DNA of 64,000 bases, from assembly GCF_964204865.1 (NCBI RefSeq), contig NC_135264.1, positions 6,788,001 to 6,852,000 of the forward strand, in the 5' to 3' direction. The notes below the pieces were generated by a model. That model saw only the letters and a list, made by a program, of their open reading frames with translations. It did no database searches and was not told where the DNA came from. Positions 13,041-25,315 of this stretch are shown one piece after another. Source of the DNA: Styela clava (lineage: Eukaryota; Chordata; Ascidiacea; Stolidobranchia; Styelidae). Position 1 is the stretch's first letter. Every line of letters begins with the position of its first letter. The translations under genes were made by a program, and so were the position numbers.

Positions 13041-13782
13041 TACATCCATTGCGCTAAAGCAAATTAATATGTCGGTTTCTGCTTGTCTAAAGCCTTGCAT
13101 AGAGTGAAAGCGTTCCACGTCCTATTAATAAAATGTGGCCCAATACATGATCAGTCTCTGGATATTAAATAACAAGTCCATATGTCTGCGGCACCTAACC
13201 TCAATCATTGCGTGAATTAAATGTTCTTTCTGTTTGTCTAAAGCCTAGCTCAGAGCGGTATCGTATATCACCCTATTAATAGATCGTAGCACAATACATG
13301 AGCTATTGCTGGACATAAAATAATAAGTCTTTATGTGTGTGGTACCCAACTTCAACCATTGCGTAAAATAACATGTATTTTCTGCTTGTCTAAAGCCTTG
13401 GTTAGAGTTGTATCGTATAACGCTCTATTTTAGATTGTAGCACGATACATGAGCTATTGCTGGACAGAAATTGGTCAGAATGGGATATCGTGAACGTTCC
13501 TTGGCGACAATTTAGTCGCTTGTGATTCTTGTTTATTTTTGAGCTCTGTACAACGACCCCGATAAGAGAGAGGTCGCTGACGTATTGAGTTTGTTGACAT
13601 ACTCGTAGGCGCCATTACGGGTGACCGTCGCTATACTTTGGCAAGCTGTATTTCGTTATTGTGACGTCGCAGTGACGTAATTTTTGGATGACGTCATCAG
13701 GTAGGGGTCAGGAATCATATATCCAAAAATTGTTACGCCACGCCCACTAGAAGTTATTCAGGTAAGAAAGTACATGAGACCC
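13041..13782. repeat. Right arm, outer unique part
   Basis: This is a nearly exact inverted copy of 3390-4125, including all three subrepeats and the terminal module. One visible difference is the run CCACGCACATAAAG on the left against CCACACACATAAAG read from the right arm. It ends GTACATGAGACCC. Confidence 0.87.
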
Positions 13783-13790
13783 AAATTCTG
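13783..13790 (+). repeat. Right target-site duplication of the foldback element
   Basis: AAATTCTG immediately after the last base of the element, identical to 3382-3389. Confidence 0.85.
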
Positions 13791-15255
13791 TTGGTCAAGA
13801 ATTTTGCAATACTTCAGCTTATGCTAATTCTGTAATTGCTGGCTTTTGCACTTGGTGCTAAGACGTACCGTATACCGGTCCCCCATAACTTCTTACTAAC
13901 AAAAACACCTACACATCTGAGTGACACAGAGCTTTAGACATTCGCCAATACAGTAAACTGCAACGTTCTGAATTCCGACAGGCTAGCATTTTCTTATTCC
14001 AATTGACGAATTTGACCCCAATTAATTCCCTTTCCCAAGAGAAAGAACATTTGCATAGAAAATTCATCAAAACAAAAAATTGCACATGTACAATGAGAAA
14101 AACGAAAAAATATATCCCCGATATTTACACGACGAGCAAAACCTAGCTCTCTCGCTCTTAAGAAATCTGCAGATTGCCGAAGAGTATATCACGAATGTGG
14201 CGGCGCTGAAAACTTTCAATAAATGGCATAGCGTCGGTGAAGAGCATACTTTTGAACCTAAAAGTTGTTTCAAGCTACATATAGGATTTGGCCGCGTACT
14301 TGACAGGTAACAGCTATGCAAGTGGTCGGCAAACTTTATGTAGGCTACTTGCGGGCTAAATATATACATTTCCGGTAGCGTGCGGGCCGCATTATTTTCG
14401 CCTACGAACAATCGTTGTTTCTGTGTCATAGTCAAAGCGTTAAAATTGAAAGGCAACTTCATTGCCCATCGGTACGTCGTCCAAATGACGATCTGACAAG
14501 CAAGTTCGAAATTTATTTTTAGTGTAATGCATTTTAGAGAAAGCTGCTCACAGCAATATGTGCTTCCGAACGTGCATATTATACGTTTTGCACTAACGCA
14601 CATATGCACAGTGGGGCAGCCCCGGGTCAAATTTCGTATTTGCAATAACACGTTTCGTAAAAAAGTTTAACATATTTCATAATAACTGCGATTTGAAAAG
14701 CGCAAAAAAATATTTTTCCGTCCAAGGACTTTGGGATGTTCGACCTACGTCGCAAACCGTAACTTTTAATTACAATCAACGACGTTCATCAACTAAATGA
14801 TATAGAGCTGACGCTACTTCCTACAAAACAAGCGCCGTGCAGCAGCACTTGTTACCGCATAAATCCGTGTGTAGGCAATAATAAATTTAGAATCAATTTT
14901 TGTTTTATGCATTTAAAGTCGAGGGCCACAAAAATTAGTTCGCGGGTCGCATTTGGCCCTATAAACTATGGATTTGACTATTGAAATTGCTGCAGACAAG
15001 GGGATACTGATACGAACCTAGCTACTATTGTTTGAAGATTTGTTTCGGCACTGCCTACCCAATTTATTACACTCTATATAAATGAATGAAGTGCTTGATA
15101 TTTATAACATGTGATCAACTGTTTTTCTAATTGAAACAAAGTGAAGGGCACTGAAAAGAAGCACAGAGACGAAAAATTATGACCAAAGGTTGCAAAAACG
15201 TTTTATTCCAAACCCATCTCCAAATTTTCAGATAGCCTAACCAGATGCCATAAAC
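13791..15255. other. Intergenic, hAT-like debris and an unassigned open frame
   Basis: Motifs typical of non-autonomous hAT ends appear: GTGGTCGGCAAACTTT near 14300, GCGGGCCGCATT near 14380, and GAGGGCCACAAAAA with GCATTTGGCCC near 14920-14960. A 194-codon open frame lies on the minus strand at 14067-14651. It has no signal, domain or family pattern that I recognise and overlaps this debris, so I do not call it a gene. Confidence 0.45.
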
Positions 15256-15563
15256 CAGGGGTGTGCAACAGGTGGACCACAACCCGGACCGCCAAGCCAT
15301 TTATTGTGGCCCTTGTCAACACTCTGATAACCCGACAGTTTCTCTTTTAAAAAGCGTTAAAAGCTTCTCCAAACACAAATAATAATAATAAAAAATGCAA
15401 AACAATTCACGCATTTTTCGAAGCAGCTCATTGTTCGGACTTTTATTATCTGTAAGACAAATATTTTCATCGGGCAGCGATGGAGCTTCGACCATTGTCC
15501 CCCACCGTTTCCTAAATGTTGGGAACTTGTCAAAGATCCATTCGCCATCCCTGGGTAAAAATG
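15256..15563. mobile_element. Partial copy of the CAGGGGTGTGCAA hAT-like element
   Basis: It starts CAGGGGTGTGCAACAGG and continues with GCCAAGCCATTTATTGTGG and CCCTTGTCAACACTC. This is nearly the same as 40670-40800. A GGGTAAAAATG motif near 15552 also matches the longer copy. The right terminus is not found, so it is a 5' fragment. A 63-codon minus-strand open frame here is incidental. Confidence 0.55.
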
Positions 15564-18500
15564 AAAATTAATTTATAAATAATGTTTTTTTTTTGTAAAT
15601 AGATAAGTAACTACTGATAGTTTTCACCCCTTAATGCAAACAAGACAACAACAATGATTTCGTTGAATTTTTACTTCTAATCTCTATCAAAAAAAGCTTT
15701 TTCCCTATATTGATTCTTTGTATAATGTCATATTATTCAGTCTTCTTCCAGAATTTTCTAGTTAGAATTTTACGGAAGAGAATTCCGAACCCTAAATGTT
15801 CATATTTCATTTTAACTAAAGACTAATCACACTTGCAAATTTGCTGTTAAGGCGCTATATAATTGATACCTTGTAAATTGTAATATTTTTGTTTGACTTT
15901 TTTCCATTAGGATTTTTTTGGGTGGGATTGGATCTGCTTGCGAGCTGAACAAGTCAGAACGTTGGTCTGCACTCCGGGCTTCTTTTATTCGATTGTGCTA
16001 GATTAGAATGTCGCTTGTCTAGATTCTTGTTCACAGTTGAGAACTTGGACTGGTGGCTGGCTAAAAAACAGTGGTTTGCCATTTGGGTAGAGAGAGAGAG
16101 AGATTTATTGATTCATCAACCAAATCAAATATAAATATGAAAGCATAAAAACAAATAAATAAACACTGTTTATGGCAAAGACTGGAGGGAGCGATACGAC
16201 CATGCGGTCATCCAAGTCAGCTCCCCCCATATTCACTGTTATGCATAAGATTCACAGGTAATGGATGACTATGTGTGTAACAGCTAATTATAGAGTAATA
16301 TACACTTAAATAATTGTAAAAAGCACAATTACAAGGGGCTATTGATTTAAGTTAGTTATCACGCTCATATGATCATTGATCCATGCATATTAATTACTAG
16401 GGGTCTGGAGAATTACTAATATGGTGAACAAATTGTGGGAGTTATACCCAATGAGCGTATTTGGATAATTATTATGGTAAATAAAAAGGAATATAAGTGA
16501 AAAAAATTAAAGTATTGGATTTGCGAAGATAGGATTAACTTTGGTTTATGAAAAACAATTGAAACACAATGTGAATATGAAGATCAATTTCAGTGACTAC
16601 TGAAAGGGATTTTTCAAGGTACAAGAAGGGGGTTTGTAATCAAATATCTAAATAACTATTATCATTAATTAACAAAGGATGAAAAATAGAACTCTGAAAT
16701 CAAATCGGGGTCTGTAGAGATCTAAGTTCTAGTGTCTACAGGGGGTGTACTGTGGAACGGGTGTACCCATTTGAAACATTTTCATCAAACAACAAAAATC
16801 TCAAAAGGTAATTGAATATATCAAATATAAAAACAACTTCGAGCAATATTGAATTTTCAAATAGTTCAAATACCTATAACAGTGCTATTGATAGGAAGTG
16901 GACCTAATGTATTTGTGGTAATTAGCCAAAATATAGTAAGAATTTTACAATCAGGGATGTAGAGGGATGAATATTTAAACTCAAACTTCACTTACTATAT
17001 TGTGAATAGAATACTAATTTGAGTTTCAAAATTATCTATTAATTCGAAGGTTACAAAGAATTGCGCTTTACTTAATAGAAAAAAAAATGGATAGGATTCA
17101 ATATTATGATAATCCAGCCATTTTCTGGAAAAACTATTTCGGAGTATGCAAGTTCAAAGTTGGGTCATACACGAAAAGAGGATTATATATATGTAATCGA
17201 ATATTACAACATTATATAAAATATCTACATAACTGATTTGGTTGATTATATTTTTGCAATATTAGGTCAGCGGAATTATTCAGTTGACAACTTTTGAGTT
17301 GTTGCATCAATATTCCGCCAAGAATAAACTACATCATATACAACTAATTTCAAAACAAGTTATTCAGTTGACACTTTCTGATAAACTAATTCAGAGGATA
17401 CAAGTTCAAAGTGCGATCATACATGAAATGAGAGTTATATATATTTGAAATGAGGGTATATATATTCAAATATTACAATATTATGCAGACTACCAGCAGA
17501 AATGATTTGATTGAATTTTAATCCTGCAATGTAGGACCATCAGAAATACTCTTGTGGCGGATTTACAAAATTGTTAGATTAATATTTGATCATGATTCCA
17601 CTACAAGGAGAACAACTAGTAACAATACTGATTATATTATTTAAAGTTCCCATCTTGCAGATTGATAATTGCCCAAATTTGAGGTAAATCATAGCAACGC
17701 ACCACCATGAGTATACTGATAACCACAACCAAAAGTATACCAAAATGTACTCCGGACCTAAGAGGAAAATAAACATTCAACCCAATCAGGGAGTACAATG
17801 ACATTAAACAGTCAAAGGAGACTTCATCAAATATATAAATTGTTTCTTATAGATTTGTCATTCATAGTTTACAAAAAGAAAGGTGAAGACTTTAATGATC
17901 CTGTACTCAAAGCTAGAGTTACAGTTCGAACATAGAACTAATACTCTTAGTTTTCGTTTGTCATAGTTCAAAGAGTGAGGTATGAAGATTAAAGGTATGA
18001 AGATTAAATAGGGTAAGCCTTGTCATGTTCTTTTCTAAATCCTTGGAGTAAGTTCCACTGCATTGCATTGTGCATTATCGTACTACCGTGAAGCATCACA
18101 CTTGTAACATACCGATCGACCGCCTAGTTACGATGTTTACCGTCATACATGCCCAGTGATGTGCCACTTCGTAAAAATTACCAATCACTATTAGTTCGAC
18201 TCCATAATCAGCATGACAGGCAATAAAATTATTGATAAAAACAAATAACTAAAAACTGATTATAAAATCAAGTGAACAAATAAAACCTTAGACAAGGTTT
18301 AAAACGTACAGAATATAAGATGGAAGGTTTTGCCAGAAAGAAGTAGTACGTCAGTACGTGCTCACTCACCTAAAATTATTAAATTATTTCACACTCGCGG
18401 TCTCGCACCCATACACACACACAACCCCAGAGAAATTATAAAGTAAGAAAAACGGAATAAAATTTTTAGAAGGAAAAAAAATCTTCGACTTGACAGTTGA

Positions 18501-18925
18501 CGCATCGTGCTAAGCACTTTTTCCCCTCCCGGAAAAATTATGAAAACACTACTGTATTCTAATTTTTGCCGCTCTTTTGCACCATCTAGCGAGCGACCCG
18601 TGGACAAATCACCCACTTGAGGTATTTGGTTTCGTTGCTGTCTTGTTGAGCCTGGTTTGCATTTTTATCTGATCGATCACGAATTTTCCAAATGTCAAAT
18701 GTAATATATTCATAAGTCAATAGTTACGGCAGTTACAAGCTATTGCATTGATCACCAGATAATATCAGTACATCCAGTTATATCAAGTGCTGCAGTTATC
18801 AGCGTCCTGAACTTTAATTTGTTAGATTTCAGGATTTGGGTTCGGCCAAACCTGCAAACCCAAAAATTTGAAAGTGAGGCTCTTGTAACTAACATCTTAT
18901 AGTTGCACATGTCAATGAAGCGGTA
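15564..18925. other. AT-rich intergenic region upstream of the SNX24-like gene
   Basis: No gene recognised. It has a short GA microsatellite near 16090. A diverged direct duplication also shows: 17136-17230 and 17390-17490 share CAAGTTCAAAGT and CATACA(C/T)GAAA, then a TTATATATAT stretch. No tRNA or conserved open frame is visible. Confidence 0.5.
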
Positions 18926-21228
18926 ATGGAGATTGATGTTGTTGGATATCGCTCGGTGGAAGAACGCGGAAAACAGTTTTACGTGAGTCATTAAAAATTT
19001 GAACCATTCCGGTTCTTGCCGGAGAAGCAATAAATTCTGAAATTGGTGAACATACCGTAGTTCTGTACCGGTAGTTGTTGTCTGGTTGTCGCATAGTTTA
19101 TTCATTAGTAGGTACCGGGTAACGTACTTCGTTACCGACCCACAGAACAGACAAATTTTTATAGAAATAGAACCCTTTTTCCCCTTGCAACCAATCTACA
19201 GATCTAAATATAGTTGGGTTGAAAAATGTAACAAAAGTTTTCGGCTTTTGGTTTGAGAGAAATATGCCAAACCTAGAATTTGTGGTATGTTGGTGTGAAA
19301 AATTATTTACATGGGAATGAAATGGGAATTCCTACTCAAACTTATGCTCAAAAAATATGAAGAAATTATCTGAATTCGACGGTATCTGTGTAAATTGATA
19401 ACAATTCAATACAAATTTTATTATTAAGTCAAAAATAACTTGGCTCAACAGGCTAAGCGTTAGGAATATGCTCGCCACCGCACCTCTAATTACTCTGCGT
19501 GGGTTCGCAGGTTCAAATCCCATGCAGAAATGGTTATGTGTGAGAGGATTGCTGGACTCCTCGCCGTCGTTGGGTGGTTCACGTAACCGCTGATCACGTA
19601 ACCGCTGATTGGTTACGGCTTCCTTCATCACCAAGTCCATGCAAAACAAACAAAATAACTAATCCCATACCCGACTTGGAATGGTAACCAGACGAGAGGC
19701 CGTGGTTCGCCATATGGATAAGCCGTCTTATCGGCTTTCCTGTCCCCGGGATAAATATGTAAATCCTATCCTAACTTGCAACGTTTTTATTAATATTCAA
19801 AATAAGCATGATAAATTTGCAATTGTCTACAGTATATGTATTTCTATTTTCAATGATAAATTTATTGTTTAATACAGGTATATATAATACAAACAAATGT
19901 TGCTGGAAGAAGCTATAAAGTCGAAAAACGGTACAGTGATCTGCTGGCTCTTCACAAAAAACTCAAGAAACAACTCAATACTCCAGCATTTCCTCCCAAA
20001 CAGATTAGAAATCACGATTCAAAGGTTTTTTAATAATAATAATATGGTATTTTTAGCATAATAGACTAGATCAGTGTTCTTCAACCTTTTACTGTGTGGT
20101 ATACAATTTTTTTTCCTTATTATACCTCTCAAACAACGAAGGTTATTTAATAACATAAAACATTTTTGGATATAATACTTTGACCATACAATAAACCTAA
20201 CAGTAGAATATCAACATTTATATGAATTTATGAATTTATATAAATTAAATTTTAATATTATCATTTTATATTATACTAGGTACTTGAGGCACGAAGAATT
20301 GGATTATCTAATTATTTCCATGTTATTGCACAAGGGAATTTATTTACAAAAACACTTCTAGAGTTTTTAGACGTTCATCATTTTCCTGCGAATCTCGATA
20401 TAGCTGCTGATTCTACACTGAACAATAATTATGGGTAAATATTATGTAAACTTTTTATGTGAATTCACTTTCAAGCACAGATCTTGCATATACAGTAATG
20501 ATAAAGAGTCTAATTACTGGTGGTGTAAAACAATTCTATTTATAGCAAAATTATGTTTAAGGGGGAGTGGGGTATTTTCAAGAAGTTAGATAAATGAAAA
20601 TTACTGTTTCATGATATTTCATAAATTACGGTCTTGTTTCAACCTATACAAATCCAGTGCTTCCCAAACTGTTGAGATCGCTACCGCTTCCAATATAATA
20701 AAATTTTTCATGACCCCCTGTTCGGACAAGCGCGCCGTTCTCTGATCATATGTATTCTCTTCAAATTGTGTTTTGCACTAAATCCAATAATTATGTTTGG
20801 AAGTCTAAAAAATACGATAGATAGGCTATAGTATTTTGTTTGAAATTGGCATACTCTTTGCAACAACTAAAATTTGTTGTGCCGACCCCTGCGATGCCGC
20901 GACCCCCAGTTTGGAAAGTCATGTACTATTCTACTGATTATACATTCTATAACATTGTTTTTCAAAAATTTCAATATGTCCTGAAAATTAATTATGAGAT
21001 TAAATTTTGCATTTAGGGTATTATTCCCAACGCTTGTTACGATGCCACACAGCCATAATTTGTATTCAAAATTTCAGTGATGCAAATTCAGATGGATTCG
21101 GTCTTGATGACATCGACTCACCTAGTCATTGTGCTGTTCTGGAATATAGAGGAGATCCATTGTTCACACACCAGTATGAAACTTCCAATACAATCATCAA
21201 AGGTGTATTTAAAGCTTTGTATGAATGA
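18926..21228 (+). CDS. SNX24: Sorting nexin 24-like PX-domain protein, 169 aa
   Basis: Four exons: 18926-18982, 19878-20024, 20280-20434 and 21078-21228. All have GT/AG borders and continuous phase (0, 0, 2). The protein is almost wholly one PX domain, a phosphoinositide-binding fold that recruits proteins to endosomal membranes. It contains the PX signature EKRYSDLLALHKKLKK, then the proline loop PAFPPKQIRN and KVLEARRIGLSNYF. The C-terminal segment TSNTIIKGVFKALYE aligns with the conserved SNX22/SNX24 tail. Total length equals human SNX24 (169 aa). The start is the only Met in the short first exon, which encodes MEIDVVGYRS. Intron 1 holds a SINE and intron 3 an hAT-like remnant. A possible ATTAAA polyadenylation signal lies near 21263. 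SNX22 is the alternative assignment; the family call is firm. Confidence 0.9.
19438..19760 (+). repeat. tRNA-derived SINE in intron 1 of the SNX24-like gene
   Basis: It begins with an A-box-like TGGCTCAACAGGCTAAGCG and has a B-box GGTTCAAATCCC. A body follows (GAGAGGATTGCTGGACTCC), then a tail with GAGGCCGTGGTTCGCCATAT and GTCTTATCGGC. Parts of the tail recur at 22625 and, more diverged, on both sides of the hAT insertion at 46201-46917. It is same-strand with the host gene. The minus-strand open frame at 19332-19649 is only this repeat. Confidence 0.65.
20651..20925. mobile_element. hAT-like non-autonomous remnant in SNX24 intron 3
   Basis: The left end CAGTGCTTCCCAAACTG is matched by a right end CAGTTTGGAAAGTCATG, imperfect inverted repeats typical of hAT MITEs. 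GCGACCCCC precedes the right end. I see no clear 8-bp duplication. Confidence 0.45.
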
Positions 21229-24200
21229 GCAGATGTCATCAGAACATTTTCTTACTTTTTATATAATTAAAGAGAATCATAAGATTGAATTAGGCTTTGG
21301 GATAATTTTGTGTAGGCTATGTATGAGTTTATTGCAATGGTAAAATTTTCTCATCAGTCAACTGGAAATCTATGCATAAAGCATTTTATAAATTTTTACA
21401 TTTTCTAATTTTTTTTTTTCACTGTCATTCATTCCATTAAGTGCAATTTGAGAAATACTGCTTTTTAGTAGCAATCATGAAGGAAGCTCATGCCTTCAAG
21501 TCATTTTACTATGTCATGAAATGTTCCCTGTACTAGCATTTTTTTAGCTTTGTTTACAATTTAGATTACCGAATGATAGCAAAATCACCTTTTACAACTT
21601 GTGCACTAAAACATTTCATCTTCAATATTTCCTAAATATACGGTATGCTGATTTATTGAATTAGCTTTTTTGTTGTGTGTTTTTGCATCGAATATTGTAA
21701 AGATTTAATTGTGGTTTTGAAGCAGAAGACAGTTGAAACAGACGTCATCCTTACATGGCGGTATAGAAGGAAAATTGCTTTCGAGAAAGCGACGTAGGCC
21801 GTGCCAAACAAGACTCAAGTGTCGAGGAGTGCTTCACCGTCGATACCTGCTGTCATCTCTTAAAAAACTGACTGTGAATAGTCTCGCAATGGTTTAATGG
21901 TATTTACACTTTTAGCTTCGACCGCTATTGAAGTTAGAAATTTCGTGTCTATGTTTCTTCCTCGCCTCAAATACAACAGTAAAATTTACAATAGACTAGG
22001 ACTAGGCGGAGAAGCAGAGCGAGGAGCATCTTGTATACATATGTATATATATGACCTTATAGAAAACGATGCAAGAATAGTTATGCCAAAAAAAGACATT
22101 GTTACCTACCGATTAAAGTTCCTTCGTGAATTAATATCACTTTATTTATTGACTCTGATGTATTTGCTGCTTTGTATTTGAGAAATACACTTGTCAAACA
22201 TACCGTGTTTCCCGAAAATAAAACTGGGTCTTATTTCAATTTTCTTTCGAAAAATAACACTAGAGCTTATTTTCGGGGATGTCTTTTATCAAAAATTACA
22301 AATTAGAACCTTACGAGATTTACAAAATGTGAAAACCGATATACTTCAATTATAAATATCACGTTTTCTTCTCTCACACGTTTTAGATTTATCACCTAAA
22401 AACCTAAAACGTGTAGGAGAGATTTCTTGCTATCGACTAGGACTAGGTCAAAAATAGTTCGCGCTATTGCCTAGGTCCTTATATTAAAATCATTTTTAAA
22501 ATTTCGGGCTAGGTCTTATTTGCAGGGTAGGTATAATACTCGGGGAGACGCAGTATTAGTAAAGTAGTGTCGAAATGTGGCAACAGGACTGTAATTGAAA
22601 TAGGGCATAATTTGTTGGAACTTGTTGAGGCCGTGGTTCGCCATATGATTACACCTCATTGTCACATTTTGACGCTACCGTTGTCAAATTTTATTCATGT
22701 CGCTATTGCGCCTTTATGGATGGTTACAAAATTAGTCAAGTCAGTATTTTAATTTGTAACGAAAGGTTTCTCTCACGGAATGCTGGGCTCCGCATGGAGC
22801 ACTTCGAGACCCTATGCTGTAGATTTAGACCAGAGTTTCTCAAATTTTTGGTGTTATGGAGTCTGTAAAGAGGTTGACTGTTATTTACGGAGCCATATAA
22901 CAAATTCATAAAAAAACATTGTGCTCGTGAAATCCCTAGGCTTCTTTCTCCCACTAAGCCGTGGAGCACTTTGAGACCCTATGTGTTACGCATGTGTCAG
23001 TTACTTGAAAATACCCGAACCATAGTAAAGTCGTCCCTGAAAAATGACCGCGTCATTTCTTCAAGAAAGACAGTAATCCTACAACCTTCTTATGCTTAGT
23101 GTGAAGCGGTGGATTGAGCAGGACTAAAATAGAAGTATGTAACGTGCGGTCCCAACTTTTAAAGCTCTAAAATTCTTTAAAAAAGAAAAAGGGAGAGATT
23201 TTCTTATCACAAACAATATCAACAGCGGGATACATTTGAAGCAACAGAAACAAAAAAAATACATAATTTAACATTAATTGGTTATTATTATTTGTGAGGG
23301 TCAGTATGCAAGACCGGCTAGGTCACCGAGGCTCCTTCCCTCGTGCTATAAACAGCCCATGGACTTAAATATAGTACAGTATTATAATACAGTGTCGTCA
23401 GTTATCACATTTACTTTTAAAGGCATATTAAACTTAAGATAACAATCAAGATATTAGGACAAATTTAAATGAGAGAAACTTTTTCAGTTATCCATCGAAA
23501 ACATGCACAGATTTTTTTGGATTCGAGCGCCCAACCACTTGGGTTATGATATTTGAAAATCCCATTGAGTAGAAAAATCAGGCAATATCAAAATTCATCT
23601 TAAAATTTCTTACATTTCGCTTTTTATATATTTGCAGACGTCGAAAGACGCGATTGACTGACGAACGAACGGTTTTATTTTACTTATCGCTAAGTTTGTT
23701 CTGTGTGCTCGCCCTGTGTTTTACGTAGAAATTGATTTTAGATGGATATTTGAATTATTGGCATTCGACGTCGATGACGGTATAAGAAAACTGCTTTTAA
23801 ATGTTTATTGCACCTTTCCGAATAAGGGCGCTTAGCAGTGTTAGCACGCCTAATGGGCTAGACATTGGTACTAATCGTTGATTACTATGTTAAAACTGGT
23901 ATAGACATTTTTCACACCAGTATCATTTATTATCAAGCCTGTCTAGTGGCTATAATTGCCGGTAATTAAATGATCTATGCTACGTAATGCAGGGTATACA
24001 TGTTATGAAACCAAGTTCTGCATGATAGCCAATTTTTTCATCTGTGAAAACGGCATTACTTGAAAATCACGCCGGAATATATATTCTGTGTCGGTGGACC
24101 CGAAACGTAAATGAATTCCGGACAATCCGCGAGTGACTGTGTGCGTAAATCGTTAAAAACGCAGGGCTCCCGTCGCGCCTGATGATTTGAAATAGACGCG

Positions 24201-24442
24201 GTGTCTTTTATCAGTTTGGCTAGTTTATATTTAAACTCCGCGTTACGATGTGCTGTATGTCTTTCGTTTTTACGTTCGTCTTCGTCGATAATTTTGTGTA
24301 CCACCTACGCGTGGTTTTCATTCATGCGCGTATTGTACTTTATTTTGACATAATTATAGTCGAAGCGGGAGTGCTGAAAGAAGATTTGGGCTAGATGTAA
24401 GTAGTTTATTTCGAATATATCTCGGAACTGTAATTTAAAAGA
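21229..24442. other. Intergenic region between SNX24-like and TSPAN33-like genes
   Basis: It contains a frame at about 21717-21896 encoding roughly 58 basic residues to a stop, with more GC than its surroundings and a KRRRPCQTRLKCRG stretch. It could be an unassigned 3' exon but is not identified. A diverged palindromic element lies at about 22200-22560, with CCCGAAAATAAAACTGGGTC facing GGGCTAGGTCTTATTTGC. Two direct copies of GGAGCACTT(C/T)GAGACCCTATG occur near 22798 and 22967. Nothing else is supported. Confidence 0.45.
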
Positions 24443-25315
24443 ATGTGTTCAAGCTGCATATGTTCAATGCGATACAAGAATGGCGTACCTGTTGTAAATC
24501 GACTGATGAAGATTGTACTATTTGTGTCAAACTTTTTATCTTGGATCGTCGGTCTCTCTTTGCTACTGATTGGAATATATGCCAAAGCCGATAAATCATA
24601 TAATGCTTCGAATTTGCCGAATATGCTACTGGATCCTGCAACACCCATTCTTATCCTGGGTGCTATGCTATTTTCAGTCACCTTTTTCGGGTTCGTAGGC
24701 GCTTTGCGCGAGAATCTATGTATGTTGCAGTATTTTTCTATTGCGCTAGCCGTCGCCCTTATTTCAGAGCTATGTATCGCCTTTATCTTCGTGGTTACAT
24801 CAGATAGCGTTCGGTCACATATAGAAGAGATGATGAAAGATGGTATTCAACATTATCGAGATGACCCAGATCTTCAGAATATTATTGACTGGGGACAAGA
24901 AGAGTTCAAATGTTGTGGGATCCACAGCGTCAGCGATTGGAGCAAGAATATGTATTTCAATTGCTCATCAGCAAATCCTGGCAGAGAACGATGTGGCGTT
25001 CCTTATTCATGTTGTTTGCCCCCTATTGGAGACGATGTCGTAAATACCTTATGTGGTATGGACATACAGAGTATGAACTCATACGATATAAAAGTAGTTG
25101 TATACACAAATGGGTGTTTAGATGCGCTCGTCACTTGGCTGCAGAGTAATATGTTTCTTATAACTATTCTTATTGTATTTTTCTGTTGTATACCGCAAAT
25201 TTTAGGAATCACTCTATCTCGGATATTGATCATACAGATAAAAGACCAGGACTTTTACACTAAAATAGGTCTGTTAAACCCCCGGGGTGAATTTGAACTC
25301 ACATGGTTTTCCTAG
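24443..25315 (+). CDS. TSPAN33: TSPAN33-like tetraspanin (TspanC8 class), intronless, 290 aa
   Basis: A single uninterrupted frame encodes a complete tetraspanin. There are four membrane segments (about residues 22-46, 66-90, 97-121 and 232-258). A GALREN motif follows TM2. The large extracellular loop contains eight cysteines: KCCG, NMYFNC, RERC, YSCC, TLC and TNGC. The loop passages HYRDDPDLQNIIDWGQ, NMYFNCSSANPGRERC and VPYSCCLPP are close to human TSPAN33. TspanC8 proteins bind ADAM10 and control its trafficking to the cell surface. Length (290) compares with 283 for human TSPAN33. An in-frame TAA a few codons upstream supports the start at 24443. No intron interrupts the frame, unlike the vertebrate gene, so it may be a retained retrocopy. 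The frame is fully intact and presumably functional. Confidence 0.95.
   Translation: MCSSCICSMRYKNGVPVVNRLMKIVLFVSNFLSWIVGLSLLLIGIYAKADKSYNASNLPNMLLDPATPILILGAMLFSVTFFGFVGALRENLCMLQYFSIALAVALISELCIAFIFVVTSDSVRSHIEEMMKDGIQHYRDDPDLQNIIDWGQEEFKCCGIHSVSDWSKNMYFNCSSANPGRERCGVPYSCCLPPIGDDVVNTLCGMDIQSMNSYDIKVVVYTNGCLDALVTWLQSNMFLITILIVFFCCIPQILGITLSRILIIQIKDQDFYTKIGLLNPRGEFELTWFS

Larger units (their letters stand above)
3390..13782. mobile_element. 10.4-kb foldback-type DNA transposon with about 3-kb inverted arms
   Basis: The element starts GGGTCTCATGTACTTTCTTA and ends with its exact inverse, flanked by a perfect 8-bp duplication, AAATTCTG. Each arm has an outer unique part of about 740 bp, nearly identical between arms, and an inner tandem array of about 2.4 kb. 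The array is made of monomers resembling the element's own terminal sequence. A 4.1-kb centre separates the arms. This architecture is known from Drosophila Foldback and Galileo elements. An 8-bp duplication is also usual for hAT and P-type elements, so the superfamily is open. No open frame in the centre exceeds about 100 codons and I recognise no transposase, so it looks non-autonomous. Confidence 0.88.

Noticed and set aside
14067-14651. 194-codon open frame on the minus strand, the longest after the tetraspanin
   Set aside because: No domain, signal or family motif is recognisable. It overlaps sequence with hAT-element ends and an opposite-strand frame, and it lacks the composition of the verified genes.
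19441-19520. Functional tRNA gene
   Set aside because: A-box and B-box motifs are present but the acceptor stem and anticodon arm do not fold. The sequence continues into a SINE body.
19332-19649. 105-codon minus-strand frame near SNX24 exon 1
   Set aside because: It lies mostly in the SINE at 19438-19760 and antisense to it.
22200-22560. Possible complete palindromic transposon
   Set aside because: The inverted ends are only loosely similar and I could not define termini or a target duplication, so it is mentioned only in the intergenic entry.
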